The position numbers and the translations under genes were made by a program. From Candidatus Cybelea septentrionalis (GTDB taxonomy: Bacteria > Vulcanimicrobiota > Vulcanimicrobiia > Vulcanimicrobiales > Vulcanimicrobiaceae), in contig PMHJ01000034.1 of NCBI GenBank assembly GCA_003158175.1, positions 40,776-104,775 of the forward strand: a DNA stretch of 64,000 nucleotides. The letters run 5' to 3'. The notes under the pieces are model-generated. The model worked only from the letters and a program-made list of their open reading frames with translations. It was not told the origin of the DNA and searched no databases. Of the stretch, positions 17,907 through 27,619 are shown piece by piece; the stretch's first letter is position 1; every line of letters begins with the position of its first letter.

Positions 17907-17953
17907 TGGTGGAGATGAGGAGACTGGAACTCCTGCGCCCCCTTACATGCGAA
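17907..17953 (-). tRNA. tRNA-Ala(CGC) 3'-half relic, probable attachment-site scar
   Basis: On the minus strand the sequence reads from an anticodon loop (TTCGCAT, anticodon CGC) through the variable loop and a T-arm (AGGAG-TTCCAGT-CTCCT) to the acceptor CATCTCC, discriminator A and encoded CCA. U70 fits the alanine G3:U70 identity pair. The conserved purine of the T-loop (TTCGA) is replaced (TTCCA), and upstream of the anticodon the sequence no longer resembles a tRNA. It is therefore a 3' half only, the typical product of integration of an element at a tRNA gene. A complete copy is not in the window. Confidence 0.7.
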
Positions 17954-19126
17954 TTAAGTTGAGCACGAAGCACATCCATGGAATTCTTTTAAAACTGTGC
18001 ATTGTTGTGCACCTTTGTGCGCCAAGGTAGAAGGCATAGGTTGTAAATAGGTTGTAAATAGGTTGTAGTAGATTCTCCCCGATCGACATTGCCGAACACT
18101 GCTGCACAAGAACACAGCAACCGGCGCGCGACGGAGGACTCGGCACTGCTGAAGTGATTCCGGGTCAGATGAGCAATCCTCGAAAAAGCGGCGAAAACGG
18201 CGGAAAGTTTCGTAGCCATCGAATCTTTGATCTCTCGGAACATCCGCAAGCGTCCGGAACTTTCCAGAGTATTCCGCCAGAATGGTCGTCAAATGGTCGT
18301 CAGATCGCAGACTCTTGAACGCGACACAAACAGCTGACTTCGGCTCTCCACCGATCGGAGCACCACGTCGATGAGGAAGCCTTTACCACGGGCGCTGGGG
18401 CAGCTTGCGGCGGCTCAAAATTACCTGCGGCCGTCCGATGCGTCACCGCAAGCACGGCTAAGAACGCCGAGTCATGACTATCGTGACTTGCGAGTGCTGG
18501 TTGATGCTTAATCCGTTACCAAATCGTTACCAATGTCTGCATCCGGTAATTGATGCGCTGAGCCGCCAATCAGAGTAAACGGTCTAGACTTAGTCGAGCG
18601 CTTGCATTGATCTTCTAGCGTTGCTGCTGGCGATTTTTCTAGGTAAAGGGTGCGGCGGCGGCCGGAGCGCCGGAGCGCGCGCCCAGAGCCTCGAGCGCCC
18701 AGGCTGAAGTTCCGGAGCCAACAGTATCCACCACACACATATTCTCAAACGAGCTGGAAGGCTACCATCTTAAGAGGGACTTGCGGCACCTAGTTAAGAC
18801 ACGGACTTTCGAGCCCGGGCAGACCTGTGGTCTCCGACCGAAGCCGGCTCTGCAGCGGCGAAGGACCACCGAAGCGTCTTAATGGGTGAGGCCGCCTGGC
18901 AGGAGGGCGTTTTGAAAACGCGGTTGTGGCGCTCTGTTGCCATAAGCCTCCTCTTCAGACCGCCCATGCTCGCGCATAAGGGCGCCTGGAACTAAAGCGC
19001 GCCGCCGATTAGGTTGTCGCCACCGCGTCAGCGCGAAAGGAAGCTACTCCACGCCAGCAAATTAACCGCATAGTCTCTCAGCCAATCGGCTAACAGATTG
19101 CTTTGATCCGGTGAGGGTGCGAAGTC
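17954..19126. other. Long region without supported genes, next to the tRNA-Ala relic
   Basis: About 1.2 kb. It holds an 11-bp tandem repeat at 18037-18067. Several short frames near 17950-18290 and 18500-18740 overlap each other on one strand and show no domain. It is probably the eroded end of an integrated element. Confidence 0.45.
18037..18067. repeat. Three tandem copies of an 11-bp unit
   Basis: TAGGTTGTAAA occurs at 18037-18047 and 18048-18058, with a third partial copy at 18059-18067. Spacing of about one helical turn and the position 85 bases from the tRNA-Ala relic are compatible with integrase arm-type or replication-protein sites. Confidence 0.8.
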
Positions 19127-21433
19127 ATGAAGTCGCTCATGGTAGCTTTAGGCTCGATCGTCGCGGTGACGGCGGCCCCGGCGTCCGTGCAAGCCCAAGC
19201 GCCGGCTTCGCCGGCCAGAGTCTTTACGCCCGCACCGGTTGCCGTTCTAACGCAGCGGTATGATAACGCTCGGACCGCGGCCAATCTGAACGAACACATC
19301 CTCAACGTCTCAAGCGTGGAGAGCGGTCAATTCCAAAAGCTCTACACGATCGTCGTCGCGGGCCAGGTATACGCCCAGCCGCTGCTGGTACCACACGTTA
19401 GCTTTGCGGACGGCACCTACAAAAACGTACTCATCGTCGCAACGATGACCAACGAAGTGTATGCCTTTGAGATGAGCGACGCAATTTACGGCGGCCCGTC
19501 CTCTCCTATACTGCTCTGGAATACCCACGTTGGGACGCCCGTTGCGGGCGACTTCATGCCGATGTCGTCGTCGGTGTATCGGTGCGTCGGCAAACTCATG
19601 TGCGTTCCGACCAATCCTCGCCCCACCAGCAGTCCTTGGGCGTTGCCGCCGATAGGCCTAAGCCCGCGCGACGTCGTGAATGGTGGCTACGGCTCTTACA
19701 ACATCAATCCATCTATCGGTATCGTCAGCACGCCCGTCGTCGACGCCAACCTCGGCAGAATCTTCCTCGTAAGCAAGCAAATGACAAGCATGACGTACGC
19801 GACGGAGTCGGACCAGTGCGATTTTGGCGCCGCCACCGACAAGGCGTCGCCCGAGAACCGGCTGATCTCGCTTGACCTGCAAACCGGTGCCATACGCCGG
19901 TGCGTAGACCTCGGCCTTGACCCAAACAGTTGGAAGAGCGGCCTTGCGAGCGACCGAGATCCCGTCACGCACAAAATAAGGCTGAACAATCGAAACCAAA
20001 TGCAGCGGCCGGCACTGCTGCTACAAAATCACGAGATTTATGCGGGCCTGGCGTCTCACCAGGATACGCCTCCGTGGCATGGTTGGATCTTCGCGTACGA
20101 TGAAGATCTGCAATTCAAGAACGATTGGATTTCGACGCCAAATGCGATGGGCGGGGGAGTCTGGCAATCCGGCAGCGGTCTAGCTGGTGACTCGCAAGGG
20201 CGCGTCTACGCCATGACCGGAAACGGCGAGCGAGACGGCCCCTTGGGGCATGGGAGAAAGTGGCTCGATCTATCAACGTGGCCGTTACTTCACAACTATG
20301 CCGGAATGTTCGTGCAGCTTAGCCCGGACCTTCGCATGCTACGCCCGTATCCCACCGACGATGAATTGTATCGCGAGGTGTTCGATGAAGACGTTGGCTC
20401 GTCCGGCCCCGTTCTGATACCGGAAACGCCCTTCGTGCTGGGTGGAGACAAAGAGGCGAAGTTTTTCGTCCTCAACACGAACCCGGAGCTGAGCAAGCAG
20501 CAATATTTCCAAGCCGGACTCGAGGGGTGTGAGGAAAAGCACACCGGCGACGATTCAGCGGAGCGACGCAAAGCGTCGCTAAGGTCTATAGGGTGTCTCG
20601 CACCCCTGCAAAATCATCACATTCACGGCGCACCGGCACTATGGCGAAGCGAAACGATGGGACTCATGGCCTACGTATGGCCGGAGAGAGATAATCTTTT
20701 GGCATTTCGATGGAACGAAACCACTCAACGTTTCGACATGCCCCCGGCGCAAGAGAGCGCGATGACCTCGACGCCGTGCTACCCGTGCATGCCCGGCGGT
20801 ATGGTATCGGTTTCGGCAGATGGCAACAAATCCCGCACCGGAATCCTTTGGGCGTCGACGACGGATCGCAGCTTGACGAACAGTCTCTACAGCTTTCCGG
20901 CGACTCCCGGCGTCACCAATGTATCGCCGGGCGTGCTCTATGCTTTCGATGCTGAAAATCTGTCGCAACCGATCTGGTCCAGCGACACTAATCCTCAGCG
21001 CGACGGGACCGGACTCTTTGCCAAGTTCAACTTGCCCGTGGTCGCGGATGGGCGCGTTTATCTTGCTACATTCAGTAACGAAGTCGACGTCTTCGGTTTG
21101 AGGGAGTGGGCAAAATACCTCGAGATCCACCTATCTCAAAGCGCCGTTGCCACGGGCTCCTCTCTGACAGCGAGCGTGACGTTTTTGAACGCGGGGACGA
21201 CAACTTGGACCACAGGATCGTATGGTGTGGCCGGCACCAACGCCACCAGCGGGATCGTTCCATTGCGCTATGAACTGCCAGCCGACGTCCCACCTGGCAC
21301 GGAAGTGACGATTGACATCCCCATGACCGCACCCAAGACGCCCGGCACGTACAGTTTGCAGTTGCAGATGGTCGATTCTAAGTCCCAGTGGTTCGGTGAG
21401 GAGACAGACGTGACGAAATACACGGTGCAATAG
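19127..21433 (+). CDS. Exported PQQ-like beta-propeller protein with C-terminal Ig-like domain
   Basis: 768 residues with a Sec signal (MKSLMVALGSIVAVTAAPAS, cleaved near VQAQA). Residues 35-650 carry propeller strands of the PQQ-binding/quinoprotein-dehydrogenase type (VLIVATMTNEVYAFEM, GRVYAMTGNGERDG, GILWASTTDRSLTN, YAFDAENLSQPIWSS), followed by a beta-sandwich of about 110 residues with FLNAGTTTWTTG, reminiscent of the NBR1-like Ig fold. It is probably an extracytoplasmic binding or oxidoreductase-like protein. Its propeller is homologous in style to that of the lipoprotein at 55675-58434. Two small exported proteins follow closely and may form an operon. Confidence 0.75.
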   Translation: MKSLMVALGSIVAVTAAPASVQAQAPASPARVFTPAPVAVLTQRYDNARTAANLNEHILNVSSVESGQFQKLYTIVVAGQVYAQPLLVPHVSFADGTYKNVLIVATMTNEVYAFEMSDAIYGGPSSPILLWNTHVGTPVAGDFMPMSSSVYRCVGKLMCVPTNPRPTSSPWALPPIGLSPRDVVNGGYGSYNINPSIGIVSTPVVDANLGRIFLVSKQMTSMTYATESDQCDFGAATDKASPENRLISLDLQTGAIRRCVDLGLDPNSWKSGLASDRDPVTHKIRLNNRNQMQRPALLLQNHEIYAGLASHQDTPPWHGWIFAYDEDLQFKNDWISTPNAMGGGVWQSGSGLAGDSQGRVYAMTGNGERDGPLGHGRKWLDLSTWPLLHNYAGMFVQLSPDLRMLRPYPTDDELYREVFDEDVGSSGPVLIPETPFVLGGDKEAKFFVLNTNPELSKQQYFQAGLEGCEEKHTGDDSAERRKASLRSIGCLAPLQNHHIHGAPALWRSETMGLMAYVWPERDNLLAFRWNETTQRFDMPPAQESAMTSTPCYPCMPGGMVSVSADGNKSRTGILWASTTDRSLTNSLYSFPATPGVTNVSPGVLYAFDAENLSQPIWSSDTNPQRDGTGLFAKFNLPVVADGRVYLATFSNEVDVFGLREWAKYLEIHLSQSAVATGSSLTASVTFLNAGTTTWTTGSYGVAGTNATSGIVPLRYELPADVPPGTEVTIDIPMTAPKTPGTYSLQLQMVDSKSQWFGEETDVTKYTVQ

Positions 21434-21442
21434 GAGGGAACT

Positions 21443-22057
21443 GTGAAAGCTAACGTGCTCTGGTTTGCCCTTGGCTTCTTTTTCGCGTGGCCGTTCGCCG
21501 CGGCCGTTGGCTCCATTGGTGCTCAACAAGCCGTTTCCGACAAAACGAAGAGTGAAATCTCTGCGCGAGAGAATGAGTGGATGAGCGCCGTATTCGACAA
21601 GCATGGCGCACACCTTGCGCTTCGAAAGTTGTTTCCCAGCGCTTTAATTTTTGCACCGCTACCGGTGCCGACGATCAATCCAAATGCGCTCCGGAATGCT
21701 CCCAATGAGACTGCGTACCCGACCAAGTCTGCAATCGAGGGAAGCGACGTGACGTATCATATCGATCCCGATACAAGAAAGGTCGTACCGGCCGGCGGTG
21801 GCGCAGTGGTGGTGTCCGATTCTTTTACCGAGAGCGTCACCAAAGTTAGTTTCAACGACGAGCTTCTCAAGGCGACTGTCGCTGCGAATCCCAACTTCGT
21901 TTCCGAAGCCATTGCGAGAATCAAAGAAACGTACGCAGGCCGCTTTCAGCAGATCGAAGTATGGTACCGCGACGGCAACGCGTGGACGCTTGCCGCGGCC
22001 GAAGTTTCGCCCGCGGCGACGACGACGCACGGCCTCGATTGCGAATTGAAAGAATAG
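21443..22057 (+). CDS. Exported protein, possibly SnoaL/NTF2-like
   Basis: 204 residues. The N-terminus MKANVLWFALGFFFAWPFAAAVGSI is a signal or anchor. The next part (ENEWMSAVFDKHGAHLALRKLF) recalls the first helices of SnoaL/DUF4440 proteins, a small alpha+beta barrel used for many ligands, but the rest does not clearly confirm this. It begins nine bases after the propeller gene behind a GGAGGG ribosome site, and its stop is one base before the next ATG, so it is mid-operon. Confidence 0.6.
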   Translation: MKANVLWFALGFFFAWPFAAAVGSIGAQQAVSDKTKSEISARENEWMSAVFDKHGAHLALRKLFPSALIFAPLPVPTINPNALRNAPNETAYPTKSAIEGSDVTYHIDPDTRKVVPAGGGAVVVSDSFTESVTKVSFNDELLKATVAANPNFVSEAIARIKETYAGRFQQIEVWYRDGNAWTLAAAEVSPAATTTHGLDCELKE

Positions 22058-22058
22058 G

Positions 22059-22646
22059 ATGATTACGCCGCTGATTGCCTTTTGGTTTCTTGGCGCAAGC
22101 GTCACTGGCGGCGTTCCCGTTGGTCAGGTCGCGACGCCACAGGCTACGGGGTGCGAAGCTAAGGAGAGCACCTCGAGCGAGCCGATGGTGGTTGATACAT
22201 TTCCCAGGGCAGTTCACGTCGTCGTCTGCAATGAAACGACCGCCGTAGTTCACTACGCTGGGCGATCGAGTTCGTGGGGACGGTTTGCGACGGCACCAGC
22301 CTTGATGATCGCGCCGCTTTCCTATGACGAATTCGATACTGTCGCCGATTTTACAATCGCAGCATCAGTGCGATATTTTATTGGCTCAGCCAACATCGTG
22401 TTGGCGTGGAGCAATCCGTTCATCGGCAAGAACACGGCCGCGCACTCGGCGTCATCTCCGGACTTCGTTGTGGATAGGGTCGGTAATGAAGGTAATAGGA
22501 CGGTCCTCCAGTTTTTCATCCGCACTGCGATCCAGGGCCCGAATTCGTGCAACGTGCCGTGGCTCGCAAGCCAGTTCAGTACTTCGAAGCAAGGACAGTT
22601 GAGCTGGTATCGACGAGGCTACCGGCTTCATTTCCACGCCGTTTAA
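22059..22646 (+). CDS. Exported protein of unknown function (possibly frameshifted with next)
   Basis: 195 residues, signal-like N-terminus (MITPLIAFWFLGASVTGGVP). The mature part is beta-rich (VVHYAGRSSSWGRFATAP, SANIVLAWSNPFIG) with no recognised motif. Its last 15 residues (SWYRRGYRLHFHAV) look unnatural, whereas the frame of the next gene reads GIDEATGFISTPFKK just upstream of its ATG. A single indel near 22613 would fuse both into one exported protein of about 365 residues. Confidence 0.55.
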   Translation: MITPLIAFWFLGASVTGGVPVGQVATPQATGCEAKESTSSEPMVVDTFPRAVHVVVCNETTAVVHYAGRSSSWGRFATAPALMIAPLSYDEFDTVADFTIAASVRYFIGSANIVLAWSNPFIGKNTAAHSASSPDFVVDRVGNEGNRTVLQFFIRTAIQGPNSCNVPWLASQFSTSKQGQLSWYRRGYRLHFHAV

Positions 22647-22650
22647 GAAA

Positions 22651-23163
22651 ATGGACATTAGCGGCTGGACGGGGACCGGCTGCAAGGCCGTCGCCCAAGG
22701 TTATCCCGTCAACCGCATAGGCCACTCGACGGACGGCTTCTACACCCTCGATCTGAGGATCACGAGCGTGTCAATCGAAGGCACAAACGAGCCGTCATCG
22801 CCGGGACACTTTATTCGCGTAGAGTTTGAGCCTCACAACAGAGCTCATGAGAAGGTTGCCACCGTGGCGCAGTGCCTGAACCCTAGCACCGACGTCTTGG
22901 TCCGGGTCGGCGGCGTGGTAAAGATCGACGAAGACGGGCCGTTCCTCGAAATCCATCCTAACGACCCATACGGCGACTTCGAAATTCTTAACGATTGCTC
23001 TAGGGTTGAAGGCCCTGCGCCGTTATGCGCTTGCGCTGGCACGGTCATCAGGTACTGTGCGCCGACCGTTGTCCCGTCAACAATGGTAGCGTCCGAGTTG
23101 GGTTTGAATTTTACGCCGAGCATGCCCATAGGCATCTACCGACTCACGGCAGCACCGCGCTGA
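22651..23163 (+). CDS. Protein of unknown function, possibly C-terminal half of the preceding gene
   Basis: 170 residues from ATG 22651 with no signal peptide of its own. It is beta-rich, with four or more Cys near the C-terminus (NDCSRVEGPAPLCACAG). The segment VLVRVGGVVKIDEDGPFLEI resembles an OB-like strand pair. Sense reading in this frame extends upstream of the ATG as far as a TGA at about 22600, supporting a frameshifted join with the preceding gene. Function unknown. Confidence 0.5.
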   Translation: MDISGWTGTGCKAVAQGYPVNRIGHSTDGFYTLDLRITSVSIEGTNEPSSPGHFIRVEFEPHNRAHEKVATVAQCLNPSTDVLVRVGGVVKIDEDGPFLEIHPNDPYGDFEILNDCSRVEGPAPLCACAGTVIRYCAPTVVPSTMVASELGLNFTPSMPIGIYRLTAAPR

Positions 23164-23322
23164 CGCTATGGTATCCCGTGCACCCGGGTCCGCTTCCCCC
23201 CGATATGCGCTTGGTGCTGAGTCCGGGCGAGCCAGCGCCTATGCGGTACTTCACCGAAAGAGCGAACTGCTGGCACGCTGCCCGTGGCCATCCCCTGGCA
23301 CCAAGGGTATCGTTTTCCCCAC

Positions 23323-24200
23323 ATGCGTAAGTTCCGTTTCACCGAAGGTCAGATCGTTGGCATCCTCAAGGAGCTAAAGGCCGACGCGAAATCGACGTCG
23401 GTGTCTCGCAAATACGACGTGAGCGAATCGACGCTGTAAAGCTGCCGATCGAAGTACGGCGGCCTCGAGGTGAGCGATCTCGCGAAGCTACGTCAGGTCG
23501 AAGACGAGAATCGCCGGCTCAAGAAGATCGTCGCTGACCAAGCCCTCAACATCGAAGCCCTCAAAATGTCGCCCGGGGGGAAAATTCTAAGGCCTGTACA
23601 GCGCAGAGCCGGGGTGCAAGCCGCAAAGGAACGGCTTGGAGCGAAAGAGCGGTCGATCTGCCGCTGGATGGGCATCAATCGCAAGCCCCTCCACTATGTG
23701 TCGAAACGGAATGACGAGCGGCCGCGGTTGCAGTTGGTCGCATTGGCAACGGAACATCGTCGTTATTTCTTGCCGTGAATGATCGTTCTTCTTCGCCGCG
23801 ACGCCGTGCCGGATAACTATAAGCGGATCGGGCGGATTTACCGCGCGGCGGGGCTTCAAGTGCGTAAGCGCGTCCGCCGTAAACTCGCGTTGGGCCGCGG
23901 CCCTGTCGAGCGCACTGCTCTTGCTGCCAAATGGCCGGTGGTCGCTCGACTTTGTTTACGATCGGCTGCGAACGAACCGTCGGTTTCGGGTTCTCGCCGT
24001 CGGTGATGACTGCACGCGCGAGAACCTAGCCCTTGAAGCCGACTTCGCTTTTCTGGCGAGCGGATGACGCGAGTGCTTGATTCAATCGCCGCGCTTCGAG
24101 GCTATCCAAACCATCGTCATGGACAACGGGCCGGAAATGGTTTCTCTTGCGATGGTCCGATGGGCAGTCGAATCGTGGCGTACGCGCGGCACAACCTTAC
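23323..24200 (+). mobile_element. Degenerate IS3-family (IS407-like) transposase copy
   Basis: The OrfA part starts at ATG 23323 (MRKFRFTEGQIVGILKE), meets an in-frame TAA in place of the usual TYxxW segment, then continues in frame (YGGLEVSDLAKLRQVEDENR, LKKIVADQALN). OrfB follows in pieces with frameshifts: SICRWMGINRKPLHYVSKRN; RRDAVPDNYKRIGRIYRAAG with LQVRKRVRRKLALGRGPVER; then the DDE-domain fragment MDNGPEMVSLAM. The last catalytic Glu region is lost. No terminal inverted repeats could be assigned. It is a dead insertion sequence, of a different group from the copy at 39261-40507. Confidence 0.8.
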
Positions 24201-24214
24201 CGTCGTGATCAATA

Positions 24215-24300
24215 ACGGTAGCGAATCGAGTCTGCCAGGCGCTCTCGAGTTTGAGTTACGGTAGCGAATCGAGTCTGCCAGGCGCTCTCGACTTTGAGTT
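24215..24300. repeat. Tandem 43-bp duplication at the end of the IS3 relic
   Basis: A 43-base unit starting ACGGTAGCGAATCGAGTCTG occupies 24215-24257 and is repeated at 24258-24300 with one mismatch (GAG versus GAC near its end). Nothing coding is seen in it. Confidence 0.9.
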
Positions 24301-24376
24301 TTTGAGCAAAGTTTATAAGCCATCCTGCAGTCGGAGGGCCCGTGGATAGACGCGGGCCCCCGGACTAAGGGTGGTT

Positions 24377-24922
24377 CTATCTCCGGGTGACGGCCGGGTA
24401 AGAGTGACGTTTATAGAGTGATCCCGAGGCAGCGTAAGTGAATAATTCGTCATACGTGGCGTTTGTAGACGGCGTGGCAGTGCACGCCGTGAGTTCCGAG
24501 TTTGTGACCGAATACGAGAACGAGCTGACGTACTTAGTCGCAAACGTACAGTCTGTGGCCTCCGCGCCAGCGACACCGTACGATATATCTAGGAAGTTCG
24601 GAGTACCGCAACTGGTGTCGTATGTCAGGGTTTCGACGGTACTGTAGTCGCCCGGTGGTACTGAAGGTAAGGGGGTTGGCGAGATACTCCAGCACGCCGC
24701 CGACCCCATCCCAACAATGGTGCTGGACCCAGAGTTGTAGAATTTCACGCGAGTTGTGACCAGCGTGAGCGGGTGCGTTCCGTGTGTACCATTCGCGTTC
24801 TGCAGCGCTAACGGTGATGTCGCGGGTGACACGGCCGGAGGGCTACATCCTGCGACTACGGCGCCCGCGATTATGAAAAGCCCGAGGATGTTCCCGGGCG
24901 CGAAATATCTGGCAAGTTTCAT
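24377..24922 (-). CDS. Lipoprotein of a Cys-rich family, paralogue A
   Basis: 181 residues, lipoprotein signal with lipobox VAGC (LFIIAGAVVAGCSPPAV). The mature part is clearly homologous to the protein at 27620-28123. Shared elements are TTRVKFYNSGSSTIVGMGS / TTRVEIYNSGSATILGTGS, CWSISPTPLPSVPP, TPNFLDISYG, DCTFATKYVSSFSYSVTNSE and TACTATPS. Five cysteines are kept in both mature chains. Function unknown; an extracytoplasmic beta-sandwich is likely. A CTAG-rich element lies about 55-80 bases upstream. Confidence 0.7.
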   Translation of the reverse strand: MKLARYFAPGNILGLFIIAGAVVAGCSPPAVSPATSPLALQNANGTHGTHPLTLVTTRVKFYNSGSSTIVGMGSAACWSISPTPLPSVPPGDYSTVETLTYDTSCGTPNFLDISYGVAGAEATDCTFATKYVSSFSYSVTNSELTACTATPSTNATYDELFTYAASGSLYKRHSYPAVTRR

Positions 24923-25437
24923 GGGTGAGGCTTCCCTTCTGCGGACAGCTTGATCAAGAAGCCGCCCGATGGTTCTAGACTAGCCTGAACTAGCTAATTC
25001 GGGAATGGACAAACGAGCCGTAAGCTGCGCTAGTCGGTAGACTAACCGAGCTTGCCTTGACTGCACACGCACAGCGGTCAAGTTCCCGGGCGATGTAGGT
25101 ATGCTGGTGAGTCCGGACAGCAGAAAAGCGCGCGCATCGGGCCTGGAGAATCGACACACTGTCTCATAGCAAGCGTGGCGGGGACGATATGAACGCGGTG
25201 GCTTTTGAATGACTTCGTTGGAGTTGCTCCTCGCTGCAATAAGTCACCCCCGAACCTTGGCAGGACCTCGAGTTTGGAGTGGGCAGCGCCATATTAGCCT
25301 AGAATAGATAGTAAGCGCTCAATCGTCCTTGCCATCCATCGCTTTCCGTCGAACAAAAATTCCCCCAGGGCAGGTCGATTTATTAAGTACTGAATTGACT
25401 ATCCGCGGTAAATCGGCCATTTGCTGAGATCACACCT
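24923..25437. other. Intergenic region, no gene seen
   Basis: About 515 bases. The first 80 contain the CTAG-rich upstream element of the lipoprotein gene. The remainder shows nothing protein-like, apart from an isolated TTAGCCTAGAATAGATAG-type sequence near 25295. Confidence 0.4.
24975..25003 (-). promoter_or_regulatory. CTAG-rich element upstream of lipoprotein paralogue A
   Basis: Read on the minus strand it contains TTAGCTAGTTCAGGCTAGTC, about 55-75 bases from the ATG. The AGGCTAGTC part is also present at about the same distance before paralogue B. This supports a shared promoter or regulator site. Confidence 0.45.
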
Positions 25438-25779
25438 GTGTTTTTTGGTTCTCGCCCCAACTTTTTGGGACGAGATCCGTCTTCCCCAACTTCGAGAGAC
25501 AGCTTGTGTACGCTGGCTTATCACGAGTATGCACAGGAGCTCGCATTACCAATCGCCGGAGTCTACCGATTCAGCGCAATTTCGGCTGATACGCTCCAGG
25601 CGTTTGCGATGCAGGCTGGCGTGTCGCGGCGGATCGTGCGGCAGTGCTTCAGCGGGATGACTAGTCGCCTGAGGGAAGCGTGGCCGGACTTTCGAGATCG
25701 CCTCGAGGTTGAAACGGCGCGGGAGATTCTCAGCCAGCGGATTGAAAACGTAATGCCAGCGTTGGTGAAAAAGGAATAG
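25438..25779 (+). pseudogene. HipA-like kinase C-terminal fragment
   Basis: The frame encodes AYHEYAQELALPIAGVYRFS followed by ISADTLQAFAMQAGVSRRIV and a helical tail. This resembles the C-terminal end of HipA toxins, where the LALxIGGEYxx segment is followed by an HWEAFAxEAGL helix. About 300 N-terminal residues, including the kinase core, are absent and no HipB antitoxin is present. The first 25 residues from GTG 25438 do not look native. It is probably a remnant of a hipBA locus. Confidence 0.5.
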
Positions 25780-25922
25780 CGCCACGCCCTAGGAGTCCGA
25801 AGGTTCCAAAACTCACCTCGGCCCCCGATGATGGCGAGGCATTGCGGGTCCTAGGCCACGGTAGCCCTATTCGGAAGATAAAAGCGACCTTGCGTTCTCC
25901 ACCCTGGCGTGGTACTTTTTAG

Positions 25923-25948
25923 GTCTAGCCGTTTCTAACTAGTTCTAG
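25923..25948 (+). promoter_or_regulatory. CTAG-rich element upstream of the SH3 membrane protein
   Basis: GTCTAGCCGTTTCTAACTAG with a further TTCTAGCATC lies 27-51 bases before ATG 25975. Three CTAG tetranucleotides in 26 bases is striking. Confidence 0.45.
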
Positions 25949-25974
25949 CATCAACAGTCAACGGGGGGCTTGCC

Positions 25975-26880
25975 ATGGCAGATGTAAAATCACCACAGCC
26001 GCCGTCAAAAGGTCTTCCTCAGGTACTGCAAAATGTGGGGACAGTTGTAACTATTCTCGTGGCCGTCGCTGGTCTTATCGGTTCAATTCTTGGATACTTT
26101 GCCACCTTCAAATCAAACACGAACGCTGTAAACATCCAGGCCTTGCAGCAGCAATTCGACGAATCGGAAAAATTTGCGACCGACATTCACAGCGACAGTG
26201 CTGACATGTCGCGCCGAAATTCCAACGTTCAGGCGATGATTGCATATGTCAGCCTTTACGCCGCCTCAAACAACGTCGACCGAAAGTTTCTGGTTGTAGA
26301 GACCGCGCAGGCGGCGAAGGACACCCTCAGTCTAGGCGTCCTAGGTCAGCTGATGGACCACGATCTAGCCGTTCAAAGCCCGTCGCCTGAAGATGCCGAC
26401 AAAGCGGCGGCGATTCGTGCCGCACTGAAGAGCTCGAGCAGCGCCGCTTACAACACCAGCGCGTCACGGCCATTACCGCAAAACTACCATGATGTAGACT
26501 TAACCACCATCGCGAAGCAGAACCCGCTCGCTGCGGCAAACGGCCAAGTCGTCGCAGCCTTAACCAAGGAAAACGTGCAGGCGTGGGTCTTCATCGGCGA
26601 CGTTACAAATGCCAACGGCAACGCCATGGCGCCGCTCGCTGGTGATTACATTCAACCTAGCGCGGTACCGGCCGTGCATGCAACCGTTACAACGCGAACA
26701 GCGCTCAACCTCCGGTCGTTCCCGTGGGCGAACGGCCAGCTCGGCGAAATCGTTGGCATCGCGGCAACCGGAACGCAGCTTGAAACGATCGAGCCGGCGC
26801 GCCGGCATCTATATAGGCGCGGCGGTAGCGGGGCCACCTGGCAAGCAATTTGGATCCATGTAATCGTGGCAAAAAAATAG
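25975..26880 (+). CDS. Membrane-anchored protein with C-terminal SH3-like domain
   Basis: 301 residues. A short cytoplasmic N-terminus is followed by one transmembrane helix (VVTILVAVAGLIGSILGYFA, residues about 24-43). The extracytoplasmic part starts with a helical region (ALQQQFDESEKFATDIHSDS) and ends with a bacterial SH3-like module (TTRTALNLRSFPWANGQLGE, then IVGIAATGTQLETI). Such modules often bind peptidoglycan or peptides. The start is supported by a GGGGGGCTTG site just upstream. It is monocistronic. Confidence 0.65.
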   Translation: MADVKSPQPPSKGLPQVLQNVGTVVTILVAVAGLIGSILGYFATFKSNTNAVNIQALQQQFDESEKFATDIHSDSADMSRRNSNVQAMIAYVSLYAASNNVDRKFLVVETAQAAKDTLSLGVLGQLMDHDLAVQSPSPEDADKAAAIRAALKSSSSAAYNTSASRPLPQNYHDVDLTTIAKQNPLAAANGQVVAALTKENVQAWVFIGDVTNANGNAMAPLAGDYIQPSAVPAVHATVTTRTALNLRSFPWANGQLGEIVGIAATGTQLETIEPARRHLYRRGGSGATWQAIWIHVIVAKK

Positions 26881-27619
26881 CTCTTACGGGACTTTCTTGC
26901 GCAGCCCTGCGCAACGTGTTCTTGATCGCTTGATGGGCCTCAGTGGTCCTTGTCGCGCGAGGTGGGGCCGAAACACGATGTCGAGCTGCATTTTATCGGA
27001 CTGATGAGTGTTCCCAGCCCGCACACGCGAGGTTCCCTGCCACGTTAAATTCTGCTTGCACGATTCTGATAGAAGTGAATCGCGGAAAGTCTACTTCCGC
27101 ACACTCCCTTTTTGCACTGCGCACTCATCCTGGCTATGGAACACTCGCCGCCACATGCAGAGCGAAGCGTGTGGAACGTTCGACCGCGCAAGAGCCGTTC
27201 GGTGGCAAGGTCAAGGACGCGTGTCGTGACAAGTGTTCTACGCTATGCGGTGACCGCTGCAAAATAACCCCCTAGTGGCAGTGCCGTCTTAGGGTCGATG
27301 CGAAATTAACTCAGTAGCATTTAATGCATTTCGAGCATCCCTTCTCGCGCGAGCGGACGCGGTGTGTTACGGCCGCGCGCCGAGAAATCGAGAGTCCTGA
27401 TCTGGGCTTAGGCGAGCCATGGCAGTCAGCCAAACTTCCCCAAACATCACACACCTTTAGCGCAAAGGATCCGCTGGCTGGACTGCCGGCTGCCAACCCT
27501 GACCTCGTTGAGGACCTTCGTCGGAGGGGCTTGACTACCGTGGGATGCGCGAGAGTCGCTGCTCGGGAAATGCACGCGATGTCTGCGATTCGACGCACCT
27601 TCCACCCCCTCCGCCGGAG
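26881..27619. other. Intergenic region, no gene seen
   Basis: About 740 bases between convergent genes. Frames at 26943-27275 and 27324-27866 have no domain character, and the latter overlaps the opposite-strand lipoprotein. No hairpin with a T-run was noticed. Confidence 0.4.

Noticed and set aside
18037-18067. Possible CRISPR-like repeats
   Set aside because: The 11-bp units are directly adjacent with no spacers, and no cas genes are present.
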